Source: Zygosaccharomyces rouxii (Eukaryota; Ascomycota; Saccharomycetes; Saccharomycetales; Saccharomycetaceae). From it: a stretch of 64,000 bases of DNA. The DNA is taken from positions 1,054,001 to 1,118,000 of the forward strand of contig NC_012996.1 in assembly GCF_000026365.1 (NCBI RefSeq), read 5' to 3'. A program made the translations under genes and the position numbers. Below, in pieces: positions 16,844 through 27,400 of the stretch. How positions within the stretch are numbered: position 1 is the first letter of the stretch; every line of letters starts with the position of its first letter. A model generated the notes under the pieces. That model was given only the letters and a program-made list of their open reading frames with translations, made no database searches and was not told where the DNA came from.

Positions 16844-18496
16844 TTAATCATAAACACATGTATAATTATGGGAATTATCCACTGTGTAATATATGCCGGA
16901 AAGGACCACGGTCTTTAATCTGGGCAAAAGTTGGATTAGATGGTCCATATAACCGTTGAAAAAATGCGATATTACAAGAGCCAATGGTGGTGACGTAGTC
17001 TCATCAAAAAAGCATTCGTAATCGACGAAATCGCGTAAATCTTCATACCCATGTAAATTCCAAAATCTTTCCAATGGCGCAACGCTGAGGATATCCAAAT
17101 CCCAATCAATTTGATCGGAAAATCTTCTCATCAGAAAATCACCTGCATATGCAAAGAAAACCGTAGGTATAACATCCGTGTACCTACCCTCACTTGTTAA
17201 GTAGTACTGATGGTTCATCAGATACTGATCGAAAATGGGGAGAAATTTTTGGCAACTTTGGCACTCACATCCGTTCCACAGTAGATCACACATCAAATAT
17301 TCATAAGCACTGAGACATTGTAAAATGTTAGGGGCGATCAACTTTTGTAAAGAACTTAGCTTCGGCAAAACCGTCTCATAGAGGGTTCTTCTACGGACAT
17401 AGTTACCGGGAAGACTATTATCGGAGAGACCATTCAACGGAGTAGCGTGCCTAATACTCAAAGATTTCAAATTCTTCTCAACAGAGGGCAAGCGAATAAT
17501 AAATCTACAAACCACAATATCCCAACTTTCTTTCATCTCGTGGCTTGTGGTTTCTGTAGAAGTCTTTTCGATTAATGATAATTCACGCAATGAAGTCAAT
17601 TTAGGAGCTAATCCATCCATAAATGCATCCATGCAACCACAATCGTCGTATTCACACGAGATACCCAATTCTAATTTTTCCAATTTCCCCACATCCACCA
17701 CTGAACTTATAATTTTAACTGGATCTTCCACAAACGATTTATTATAACCATCAATATTATGGGTGTAATTGAGTTTTAAAGATTTCAATGCATTGAGCCG
17801 AATTCCCTCTTTTTGCAAGTATTGAAATAAATTTAAACTGCAAAATTTTATTTCATCAGCCACTAGTTCCGCCTCCTGCAACTGATTGGCTAACGTTTGC
17901 CTCGTGGAAGAACCAAGAGATCCCATTTTCGCTTCAGAATTTAGCAAGACCCATTTCAACTTGTTTAGTTTTGAAACCGCCCCTAGAGAAGTAATTGGAT
18001 CTGTATCAGCTATGGTAATTCTATTCAAACCAGTCAATTCTAAAGATCTTGAGTAATACTCCTGAAATAACTCAGGATCTCTAATTTCAAGGTTTCTCAA
18101 CTTGTTCAAGGAAATCAATCGATCCAGAAGTTTCCTCAACACGGGTAAACAAACTTCACGATCTGTAAACAAATCATCATCCACTATAAGCTCTTCTACA
18201 AGTTCCAAATGTGGAGAATTTGACAATCTTTCAATTCTATCGTGAAGAAACAAATCATTTTGATCTCCAGTCTTTTTCATAGCTCTGTACCCGCTCAAAT
18301 AACTCTTACCTCCATCTAAATACCATAATTCACTCCTATTCACTGAGTCTCGAGTAATATGAATATATCTGTATAACTCCTTAATGGCGAAATCATCATG
18401 CAATTGTCTCGAAACCTGGGCCAAAGTTAAAAGGTCATTTTGGCTTAAAAAATACGAAGCACTCGACAGAGCTGCTAATAATTGATCCTTTAACAT
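16844..18496 (-). CDS. ROY1: Roy1-like F-box-type regulator of Rab GTPase Ypt52
   Basis: A 550-residue protein. In yeast Roy1 (553 residues) has an F-box-like motif, forms a non-SCF complex with Skp1 and inhibits the endosomal Rab Ypt52. The N-terminus MLKDQLLAALSSASYFL, then NDLLTLAQVSRQLHD, fits a divergent F-box, followed by leucine-rich-repeat-like segments (for example LVEELIVDDDLF and KLEKLELGISCEYDD). I chose the ATG at 18496 because the frame further up has no ATG. Neighbours PET111 and TRM732 match YMR257C-YMR259C. Identity rests on synteny, length and N-terminal motif. Confidence 0.88.
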   Translation of the reverse strand: MLKDQLLAALSSASYFLSQNDLLTLAQVSRQLHDDFAIKELYRYIHITRDSVNRSELWYLDGGKSYLSGYRAMKKTGDQNDLFLHDRIERLSNSPHLELVEELIVDDDLFTDREVCLPVLRKLLDRLISLNKLRNLEIRDPELFQEYYSRSLELTGLNRITIADTDPITSLGAVSKLNKLKWVLLNSEAKMGSLGSSTRQTLANQLQEAELVADEIKFCSLNLFQYLQKEGIRLNALKSLKLNYTHNIDGYNKSFVEDPVKIISSVVDVGKLEKLELGISCEYDDCGCMDAFMDGLAPKLTSLRELSLIEKTSTETTSHEMKESWDIVVCRFIIRLPSVEKNLKSLSIRHATPLNGLSDNSLPGNYVRRRTLYETVLPKLSSLQKLIAPNILQCLSAYEYLMCDLLWNGCECQSCQKFLPIFDQYLMNHQYYLTSEGRYTDVIPTVFFAYAGDFLMRRFSDQIDWDLDILSVAPLERFWNLHGYEDLRDFVDYECFFDETTSPPLALVISHFFNGYMDHLIQLLPRLKTVVLSGIYYTVDNSHNYTCVYD

Positions 18497-18688
18497 GGTG
18501 TCAAGAACTACAACGGGGTTACACACATCCTAGACAGTCAGCACCACGAACAAAGACTATGCAACGAGGTTGAGTTGCAAGACTTTATATGTACTTACGA
18601 AATTGTTTGTCGTGAACGAAGGATACGAGCCAAGGCGTGAGATTACGAATACTTTGTTATGTGTTCAAAAAAAATTAAAAAATTAAAG

Positions 18689-18762
18689 CGACCCCGGTGA
18701 GGATCGAACTCACGCTCTTGCGATTAACAGTCGCACGCCTTAACCAGCTTGGCCACGGAGTC
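18689..18762 (-). tRNA. tRNA-Asn (GTT)
   Basis: A 74-base tRNA on the minus strand, intronless. The acceptor GACTCCG pairs with CGGGGTC, the discriminator is G, and the anticodon loop reads CTGTTAA (anticodon GTT). The T arm is GTGAG-TTCGATC-CTCAC. A run of T residues (minus strand) just beyond the 3' end serves as the RNA polymerase III terminator. It sits in the ROY1/TRM732 gap. Confidence 0.96.
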
Positions 18763-19293
18763 TCTGATTAAGATGTCTCCCTGTTGAGAAAGAAAAATAT
18801 TTCACAAACAGAGAACAACAGTCTGGTCTTGATATAATCCTCATTGGTTTGTTCAGCTGTGCTATACCTATTGAACCCTCAATATATGAACAATTTTGTG
18901 ATGAAAAGTGGTATTATTGTACTCTTATACGCTCTCTATCTTGACATTAGATGCCCTTGAATATGATTGCTGGAGGACGCCTAGGCTGGTTCGACTTTGC
19001 TCGTTAAGATATTCAACATAATGATTTACCCTAGAGGATTATTGAGTCTATTTGAGGGCACTCTATAGAGTGTAACTCTCAAGCGCCATACGTAATCATA
19101 AGTCACATGATAAACACATGTAAAAGAATCTTCATGCTATCACTGGGCTTCGAGAACCATTCTCAATGTATAAATCTGTATACTTCCGCCAAGTTAGCAC
19201 CATTTAGGAACTACTTGATTCAATATAGTGTTTTTTTTAGGTATATTACAGGGACAATTCTAATAGTTAGATACGTATTTGTGTGATTTTTCT
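18763..19293. other. TRM732 to tRNA-Asn intergenic region
   Basis: 531 bp without a credible gene. It holds a 14-bp perfect palindrome CACTCTATAGAGTG at 19059-19072 within a longer imperfect hairpin (TTGAG/CTCAA outer arms, about 19052-19083), and a Cbf1-like GTCACATG at 19102-19109. No adjoining AT-rich CDEII or CDEIII is present, so it is not a centromere. No clear LTR was seen. Confidence 0.6.
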
Positions 19294-22200
19294 TCAAAAA
19301 TCTACAGGAAGGTATTCAAAAATCATTGGATGCACATTATGATCTTTCAATGATCCCTCCAATTCCAAAAACTTTTCAGGCGAATATGTCTTGCTGAGAG
19401 TCCTCAAAATACATAGTCTTGAAAATACCTCAGCATTAGAGGCCCATCCCAAGGGCCCGTCAACTACCTTAGTGTTTTCTAGGAATTTTATATGGCGATC
19501 AATGAGGTTATTGATCCACGATACGAATTCCTTGGAGAAATATTTCATTTTCTTCAAAATGTTGATGCGTTGAGTATTTTCCTCAATTTCATTTCTAAAC
19601 TGATTATCTTTTTCTACTTCGAATAAACCTTCAATGATGCTCTTGGTGGTCGAAATACAGATATCATAGGAGTTCATAAATTCTTTCAAACACTGAGCAA
19701 CATCTTGAGCAGCTTCAGAGGAATCATGGAATTTTTCCACGTACTTCTCCCCAAACAAAGCTCCTGTAACCGAAGGACTCCTTGCTTGTTTTGGTTCACC
19801 CAATAACACTTCATTCAAAGATTCAGCCGCACATTCCCTCACTTCATCATCGTCATCGTTCAACATCTTGTGTAATTGCAAAAGCAATCTGGGTTCAACT
19901 ACTCTTCTCAAGAAATTTTTCAAACAATTTAATGATGCCATTCTGAAATCCACTGGCATGTCGTCTCTTGTATGTTTCTGAATAACGGCATTCATGAATT
20001 CCATATTGTTTGAACCAACGACGTAACCTACTGTCTCAATCGCACATAGCTGTAGATCCTCATTGGTAGGTTGCAAAATTAGATCTTTAATAGTTTCAAA
20101 ATCAAACAGATAATCTGTTTCTCTTAAAGCCCCTAATACCCGACCTTTCAAAGAGGGCCTGAACTTATCTTCCATGAAAGCATTCTTTAATGCGATTGCA
20201 ACATTCTCGTTGGCGCTCTGTTTCAAATCCAAATTATCAACCACATAGTTAACCGCAGTTTCCTGAACTTCATAGAAGGAGGATAATATGCCTAACTCAC
20301 ATAATGGTTGAATGTTCTCAGGTTGCTCATATACTAGCAAAGTTCTAAGCGCAGCAGATAAACAAAGTTGCTTTGTACCATCGATAGAATAGCGTTCATT
20401 ATGGTAAAGGAAGAAATTGCCCAGACGAGCTACGAAATCCTTTTTGGCATGTGCAATCGTATTTTTCCAAGACAAAACATATTCCACCGCTTCGATATAT
20501 TCCTTAGAAGTTACAAAGCAAGGATTGTTGGTTAGGAGTTTCATGGAATACAATAATTCAAATATTCTGGTTCCAGCTTTCTTCTCTTCAAGAACGTCTC
20601 TCTTATCTGACATTATAGCTTTAGCTGCCAGTAGATGCCCATGTAATTTATTCTGCCTCGTAATCGAAGCAGTGCTCAAAAGTGCCTCGAATTGATCCAA
20701 AGGATCATCGGTTAAGGAAGATATGGTTTTAGCCGCCATCTCTCTAATGTTCCAGTGAGGACTTTCCAAACAATGGGTGACCTTTTCAATGAAAATATCT
20801 AATCCATCATAACCGGGAGTTGGTCGCAGCCTTAGTAAAAGATTAAGTACGAGGAAAATGGATTCAACACGAGATTGAGAAAGTACAAAACCTTGGTCAT
20901 TATCCGAAGGTTTCTTCAAAGAATCCTCCAAGAAGTTCAACAGAACTTCCCTAACTCCACGATACTTTGTGAAAAACAGACGGGCACTAATACTTTTACC
21001 AGCTTTACCAAATATTCTATTCTGCAAAGAAGTGAATAGCATTAGAGAACAATTCCTCAAAGAGTAAATATCCGAAGTAAAGTGTTTGAGTGAAAGATTC
21101 AAAGCTGAGGGAACATAAGGGGCACAAGGCTCAGATAGTCTTGATTCGACAAAAATTGATCTGATACAATTGAATGCATTGACTTGAGGCAGATCAATTT
21201 TTTCCAGATGTTGGATAGCGGGCAGAGAAGCTACCCTTTCCAAATTGTTAAATGCAGATTTAAGCAGAGGCCTCTCCTTACCTCTTTCGGCCGCTAAAAT
21301 GGTTGTTAACAAAGACGGTATACCACCAGACCTTCTTGTGATCATTTGAGTCTTTAGTTCTAATGAGTCAAGAACGATTTTCAACCATTCCTCTAATTGT
21401 GCAGGATAGTCTTTAGAAACTTTTGTACAACATGCAATAAAACTTGGAAGGACTGATTGGAAGGCTCCGCTATGCCTCAAATTGAACAGTTGAGTGATCA
21501 TCAGATCACCTGCAGATTTAAGTTGTTCAAATGTAACGGATGCTCTTGTTACCAATACTTCTAGCAATAAAGAGGATTCCTTAATAGATCTAAACGCCTT
21601 GGCAATAACAAACTGATCACTCATTTCACTTTTAGAAAATACTTCAGAATTTTTAGTTTCAGAGGGATTACGGCATACCGGTTCCTCAACTGCATCCCAG
21701 TTACTCAAAATGAGGGAGATACACTTAGCGATAACAACTTTAGAATATTGGGTATCGAATTCGTTATCTCTTAAAATTAAAGTTAGTGCCGCAAAATAGC
21801 CGCTTACAGGGTCATCTTGATGCTTTAAGTAGTCTTTTTTAGATTCTTCAATTTTCTTTTGCAACTCATCAATTAGATCGTCAATGAATTTTTTTCGATT
21901 GCCACATGTAGAGAAAAGAAAATCCTGTAAAGCTGCGCCGATATCTGTATTCTGGTATACTTCCAAATATTCTGTGGCCCGTTGATGTAGTTTTTCCCAA
22001 TTGAAATTGGCCTTCATAGAATTCGAAGTGTCATTGTCAAATGCGATGGTCAATAACTTCTTAGCAGTTTGACGAATATCATCGTAGTTACTGGTCAAAT
22101 TATCTATCAACAATCTCAGCAACACCTCATCTTCGAAAAACCCAATGGAAAATGGATACGGTCTAAAATTCCTTAAATCCAGGTATTTTTCTGGCGTAGA

Positions 22201-23538
22201 TTTATCAACACCAGATTCTAATAAAATAACCAAAATTTTAAAAGCCAAGGTATTTCTTTGGTACTGTGTCCCAGGGCAAATTTGAGTCTTTAGAAAGGCA
22301 AAAAGCCATTCGAGGAACTCCTGCGATTCCTTGAGTTGATTTAATTTCTCGTTTTGCTCCTCTGGAAATTTCCTAGCTTTAATCAATTTGTTACGATCTC
22401 TATTCAGGGAATAAGTGGAATCTCTAATTCTTAGAATAAAATGTTTCAGAGCACTGCAAAAATAGTTTCTAGTTTCAATCTTAGTATCTACGAAAAAAAT
22501 TCGTAAATTACGTTTAAGCATTTCATAGATGTAGGAATTTACAGGCCTCGATGTTTTGATAGAGAAAGCTAAAAGTTCAAACGCATATAACTTGTTTTCA
22601 TCCTGTTGCAGTAAATTTTCAACTGTAGACAGTGGAATCAATTTGTCGTTGTGATATGGTTCCTCTTCAATTCCCAATTCTTGACCAATTCTAAACAACG
22701 AGATGAGAAGTGATGCATCAAATGATGATGATCCTTGAATAAATTTCACGAATGCCTCTCTAGGCATAGCTTTGAATAGAGGTATCAGAATGTATAATTC
22801 AGTCGGCTTTGCAAATCTTACATCTTGAAGATATTTCAAAACAGAACCTTGCCAAAGATCTAACCACTCATCTAATAATGACTCATTTTCTTTGAAATGG
22901 ATTTTATAGATATTGATTAAAAGGCTAGTGATACATTTTCCGATAGGATTGGAAAGGGAATCTGACCACATTAACGCTAAAGAACTTTCAACAAATCCAG
23001 GTTTGCGTTCCAATATCACATAAAGATCAGTTTCAGGGGATAAAGAATCTATCAAGTAATACTGTACTCGTAGAGTGGAAGAAATCTCTAAAATTTGAGT
23101 TAACCACGAATTGAAAAGTATCATTCTATCCTGTACCAAATAAACCATATGCAACAATCTTAAAAATTTGCTAAACATTTCTCTCAATGCATTGGTAAAC
23201 GCAGTTGTACCATCTGTCCAAAAATCTATAACATATTGAAATATGATTCCGCTGTTCTCCATAGTCAAAAGCTCTTGTTTCAATTTATTCATGTAACCAG
23301 TAGTATCAATTTTTTTATTAGACAGACATTGTGTAGATCTTAGTACCCATATGGAAAAGGTATCAATTATGAGTAACCTTTGAGAATCTACCATTCCCTC
23401 AGTCTGATGTTCAAAGGCGTCAAATAAAACTGAAAAACCGCTTATGAAGTGCTCAAATATGGAATCATTATGGATCTTGGAAGGATTATGGTCAAGCAAA
23501 AATTGCTTAATCTCAGAGACCTGAGCCTGATCAACCAT
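19294..23538 (-). CDS. TRM732: Trm732-like partner of the tRNA 2'-O-methyltransferase Trm7 (THADA family)
   Basis: A 1414-residue alpha-helical (ARM/HEAT-like) protein; yeast Trm732 is 1420. Trm732 pairs with Trm7 to methylate the 2'-O of nucleotide 32 in the anticodon loop of certain tRNAs. The DUF2428/THADA signature RRSGGIPSLL is near residue 732. The C-terminal part is conserved too, including SLTDDPLDQFEALLS and an ending MIFEYLPVDF. It lies between ROY1 and TIF11 as YMR259C does. Intact frame and family-typical length give high confidence. Confidence 0.95.
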   Translation of the reverse strand: MVDQAQVSEIKQFLLDHNPSKIHNDSIFEHFISGFSVLFDAFEHQTEGMVDSQRLLIIDTFSIWVLRSTQCLSNKKIDTTGYMNKLKQELLTMENSGIIFQYVIDFWTDGTTAFTNALREMFSKFLRLLHMVYLVQDRMILFNSWLTQILEISSTLRVQYYLIDSLSPETDLYVILERKPGFVESSLALMWSDSLSNPIGKCITSLLINIYKIHFKENESLLDEWLDLWQGSVLKYLQDVRFAKPTELYILIPLFKAMPREAFVKFIQGSSSFDASLLISLFRIGQELGIEEEPYHNDKLIPLSTVENLLQQDENKLYAFELLAFSIKTSRPVNSYIYEMLKRNLRIFFVDTKIETRNYFCSALKHFILRIRDSTYSLNRDRNKLIKARKFPEEQNEKLNQLKESQEFLEWLFAFLKTQICPGTQYQRNTLAFKILVILLESGVDKSTPEKYLDLRNFRPYPFSIGFFEDEVLLRLLIDNLTSNYDDIRQTAKKLLTIAFDNDTSNSMKANFNWEKLHQRATEYLEVYQNTDIGAALQDFLFSTCGNRKKFIDDLIDELQKKIEESKKDYLKHQDDPVSGYFAALTLILRDNEFDTQYSKVVIAKCISLILSNWDAVEEPVCRNPSETKNSEVFSKSEMSDQFVIAKAFRSIKESSLLLEVLVTRASVTFEQLKSAGDLMITQLFNLRHSGAFQSVLPSFIACCTKVSKDYPAQLEEWLKIVLDSLELKTQMITRRSGGIPSLLTTILAAERGKERPLLKSAFNNLERVASLPAIQHLEKIDLPQVNAFNCIRSIFVESRLSEPCAPYVPSALNLSLKHFTSDIYSLRNCSLMLFTSLQNRIFGKAGKSISARLFFTKYRGVREVLLNFLEDSLKKPSDNDQGFVLSQSRVESIFLVLNLLLRLRPTPGYDGLDIFIEKVTHCLESPHWNIREMAAKTISSLTDDPLDQFEALLSTASITRQNKLHGHLLAAKAIMSDKRDVLEEKKAGTRIFELLYSMKLLTNNPCFVTSKEYIEAVEYVLSWKNTIAHAKKDFVARLGNFFLYHNERYSIDGTKQLCLSAALRTLLVYEQPENIQPLCELGILSSFYEVQETAVNYVVDNLDLKQSANENVAIALKNAFMEDKFRPSLKGRVLGALRETDYLFDFETIKDLILQPTNEDLQLCAIETVGYVVGSNNMEFMNAVIQKHTRDDMPVDFRMASLNCLKNFLRRVVEPRLLLQLHKMLNDDDDEVRECAAESLNEVLLGEPKQARSPSVTGALFGEKYVEKFHDSSEAAQDVAQCLKEFMNSYDICISTTKSIIEGLFEVEKDNQFRNEIEENTQRINILKKMKYFSKEFVSWINNLIDRHIKFLENTKVVDGPLGWASNAEVFSRLCILRTLSKTYSPEKFLELEGSLKDHNVHPMIFEYLPVDF

Positions 23539-23763
23539 GAAGACTAGCTTTGACCTCTTGCTTACAAGATTTTACTTTTAAAAGAAAACTTTCTTTTCCG
23601 ACCTCATCGATCTATAACGTTAAAATATTTTGACAAAAAACAAGCATCTTAAACACTTGAACCAATTTTCTATGTTTTTAAATGTTGTTTGGTTTCTCTA
23701 TATAATATATATTAAGACAGGTTTAAAATTTAATGCATACAAACGACAGCAGCATGACATCCT

Positions 23764-24225
23764 TCAGATTTCGTCGATATCCAGCTCGTCATCATCTTCC
23801 TCTTCTTCATCATCTTCGGCGTTACCGAATTCGAAGTTAACGTCTTCATCAGATTCGAAACCAAAGTTATCAGTTTCATTAATTTTGGCATTTTCAGGCA
23901 ATTCGCCTTGGTTCTTCAAGGTTCTAGCCTCATCCAAATTGTACTTATGAATAACGTCACACTGGTCGTCCTGGAAATCTCTTAGCGAAACTAAGATAAT
24001 ATCACCTTGACCCATCCAAACTCTCTTTCTCAACTTACCTCTGATGTGTGCCATTCTCTTTACACCATCGAAGCAGGTTGCTTCCACTCTACCATTACCT
24101 AACATCTTGGTAATTTGAGCATATTCTTGGCCATCTTCCTTGTAGATAAGTTCACGCTTTGGGCCTCCACTGTCGTTCTTTCCTCTTCTGCCCTTTTTAC
24201 CACCCTTGGTGTTCTTCTTACCCAT
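23764..24225 (-). CDS. TIF11: Translation initiation factor eIF1A (Tif11)
   Basis: A 153-residue protein (the same size as yeast Tif11). eIF1A binds the 40S A site, helps recruit the ternary complex and takes part in start-codon scanning. It starts [16 protein letters not shown] (basic, unstructured N-tail). The OB fold spans about 28-95, with [18 protein letters not shown] and [17 protein letters not shown] helical extension follows, then an acidic tail rich in Asp/Glu. An RRPE-type motif about 115 bp upstream fits co-regulation with translation genes. Confidence 0.98.
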   Translation of the reverse strand: MGKKNTKGGKKGRRGKNDSGGPKRELIYKEDGQEYAQITKMLGNGRVEATCFDGVKRMAHIRGKLRKRVWMGQGDIILVSLRDFQDDQCDVIHKYNLDEARTLKNQGELPENAKINETDNFGFESDEDVNFEFGNAEDDEEEEDDDELDIDEI

Positions 24226-24333
24226 GGCTAATGCTACGAATAAGGTCTCTTACGGATTAATACGAATTACAAGTTAAAAGGTAGCTGTAACAAGTTTCTT
24301 TCTTTCCATCTGTCTAGTAAGTTCTTTAGATGG

Positions 24334-24343
24334 TGAAAAATTT
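24334..24343. promoter_or_regulatory. RRPE-type motif upstream of TIF11
   Basis: TGAAAAATTT, a match to the ribosomal RNA processing element (Stb3 target), about 110-120 bp before the TIF11 ATG. It makes sense for a translation factor gene, but no PAC partner was found beside it. Confidence 0.4.
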
Positions 24344-24490
24344 GAGTTCGTAGATAGTGACTATAATACCGATGATCTAGAGCGACAGTAGTACTAGTGA
24401 AAATATTAATAGTGGTTAGTCGTAGTAGTGGTCATGATGGCTAATTAGACAAAAAATCATAAGTATCTATTGGTAGTAATAACGATGTGA

Positions 24491-27400
24491 TTATAAAGAT
24501 TTCCGGTTGATGCCTTCGAGGATAGATAGAAGTTCGTTGAGACCATCAACGTGCTCCTTGGCATAAGTAGAAGTAGCATTACCATAAACAATTGTGTAAC
24601 CGTAGCGGAGGAAACCACGTTTTACCTCCTCTCTTATGAGCTGGAATAAAGGCTCTAACACTGGTGACGAAGAACCAGTGACGCAGGCAAAATCTAAATG
24701 GTGTTGTGAAGATTTCGCAGGGAAGGTGAAATAACTGTTGCTGCCACTATTATCATTTGAGCCCAAATGTGAAGGGGATGGAGAAGCTGCTATATCTGTA
24801 GGTGTCACAGGTGAGGATGAGCTTGGATCAGTTTTGCTTCTGTGAAATTTGAGCACGAATTGAGCGGCACTTAGTGAAAGATTCAATTGTTGAACAAACA
24901 TAATATTCTTGTGGATATAAGCATGAATACCACGTCCATCAAAAATGGTGTTGATGTGAGTAATGGCTTCACCAACAACACCTACAACACGATCTCTGTC
25001 CTCTGCATTTTCTGTATGGAATCTAACCATAGAATCCGAAATCTTGTAATAAGAACCTGGTAATCTTTCCATCTTGTCGTCTAGAATTTTAACCACATCG
25101 TCTATCCAATCCGTTTCATCTGCAATTGTGTACCAAAGACCGTTTACTTTAACATATGCACCATTTTCTGCCATGAGACCAAGGCCAGGTACACGGTTGT
25201 ACAAATTTTCTAAAGTGGCCTTAGAAAAGGAGTTCAACACGTAAACGTAATGTTTAGATGCTAAATCATGTAAAGTGGAAAGTGTCTTTGGAGTTGGTGG
25301 CTCAGAAATTTTGAAAAAGAAGATGTGCTTTTTGGATGCTTGGTAATCTTTCTTGATTTGATCTGGTAGCAGCTTAAGCACCGTTGATCTCTCCTTATTA
25401 AATTCCCAGGCGAAATTGATTTCCTGTAGAGATGTGGTAATCCAGTTGTCGGAATCATTCTCAATAATACTTTTGACCATTTTCTTCCAGTTTTGTCTTT
25501 TTTGATAGAGTGGCATCTCTAGTGCCTTCTTAATGCATTGGGCAACGGTCTTAATATCCCAAGGGTTCACCAAGATAGCTCCCCGCAGAACGTTGGCACT
25601 TCCGGTAAATTCTGATAATAATAGCGGTGAGTTCTTATCCTCCGAACAGGAGGCAAATTCATGACAAGTCAAGTTCATACCACCACGTAAAGGATTTACC
25701 ATAAAAGCATCAGCTTCTGCAGATAACGCCAGGTATTGAGCAAAATCCAAATCTTGGTGAAGGAATACCACTGGTTGTGAGTCACTTACGTTTGGTGATA
25801 ACGAATTAATCCTATCAACGACAAGCATAATATTACGTTCAGAAATAGAATCCTTCTCAGCGCCCATGGTAATTTGAATCAAAACGACTTGTTCCACGTA
25901 TTCAGGATTTTCCTTGAGGAACCTCTCATAGGCAAGCATTTTCTTCTCCAACCCTCTAATACGATCGAATTGATCACGACAAACAATCAACTTCTTGTTC
26001 TTCCAACGGTTTCTAATCAATTGACGCCATTGTAATACCCTTTCATTTCTTAATTGGGAGTTCAAATCGAAAAAATCTATACCTACTGGGGTAGACTTAA
26101 CGGCAACAATCTTACCTCTGTATTTTGCCTCCGTTTCACTGATATCCGTCATCAACAATCTGTTTGAAGTCTGTAAAAAGTGTCTAGCGTATTCCTTAGT
26201 CTGAAACCCAATAAAATTGGCACCTAATAGACCCATTAGTATCTTTTCTCTTTGAGCAAGGCATCTAAACACCTCACTACTGGGGAAAGAAACATGAAGG
26301 AAGAAGCCAATCTTAGCATGTGGAAGCTCTTTTCTGACCATCTCTGGCACTAACAACAGATGATAGTCATGAATCCATATAGTATCACCTTCTTTATAAA
26401 CGCTAACGATTTTGTCGGCAAACAATTGGTTCAACCTCTGGTAATAACTCCAAGAGTGGTTTTCAAATGCCTTGGAGTTGGGATTATCTGGAATTTCGTA
26501 ATGTAAAGTGGGCCATAAGATTTGTTTACAGAAGTTCTTATAAGCACCCTTGAACGTAACGTCATCTGCAATCACAGTTGAAGACGAATACTCATCTTCC
26601 AATTTTTCAACAATCTTTGCCGAAATATCTTTGGGAATTTCATCTGTGGGGATACCTGCTGTACCCACGAATCTAACTGGATCCTTAATTAGTCTCTCCC
26701 TAACTGCTGTGAAGATGGCATTTTTTAGTGCACCGTTGCCTTTATCACTGGGAACAATCTTCCAAGGGATCTTTGAAAATAATTCTTGAGAAGTTTTCAA
26801 AATCGAACTTCTTATCTTCGCATCGTTTGAATACCCACCAAACTTGGGCACATAGTATTCGTGATTGCCATCTGCCTCCAAATCAGAATCACTATTTTCA
26901 ACGTTGTCATCTTCTTCTGAGTCTGAACCCAATACTGCATGCTCATGTGAATCGGTACCTGCCATCTGAGAGAATTTCAAATTAGAAGGTGCTGGAGGTC
27001 CACCTGATGATCTTGCCGGAACTCTTCTCATCGAAGGTAAAGTTGCATTCTGTTGTTGCCTCTTCACTTTGGCAAAATTAACCACAGCATTATTCACAGA
27101 AGGCACAGATCTTGATTTAGGGGTGACGACGGTACTGTTGGAATTACCAGTAGGTTGTTTAGAAGCACCTTCAGCACAAAATTGCGAAGTATTAGCATTA
27201 TTGAGTACTGACTGGTGTAAAAGGGATTTATTGACATTTCTCAAAAGGTTGGCAGTAGAATCATGAGAACTAATTGGTTGTTGTGCAGCCGAATCTGGAG
27301 TCTCTGGTATTGAAGAGCCACCAGAGGTCACTCTTTGTTCATTAACTGGGTTATTGAAAAATGCTTCCGCAGAATGTGCTCTGTTCCCTACAGCAGGATT

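Noticed and set aside
19102..19109. GTCACATG as a centromere CDEI
   Set aside because: No AT-rich CDEII of 80-160 bp and no CDEIII core follow on either strand; other Cbf1-type sites occur in promoters of this window.
18763..19290. Solo LTR next to tRNA-Asn
   Set aside because: Only a 40-bp TGTTG...CAACA stretch was found, too short and without target-site duplication that I could see.
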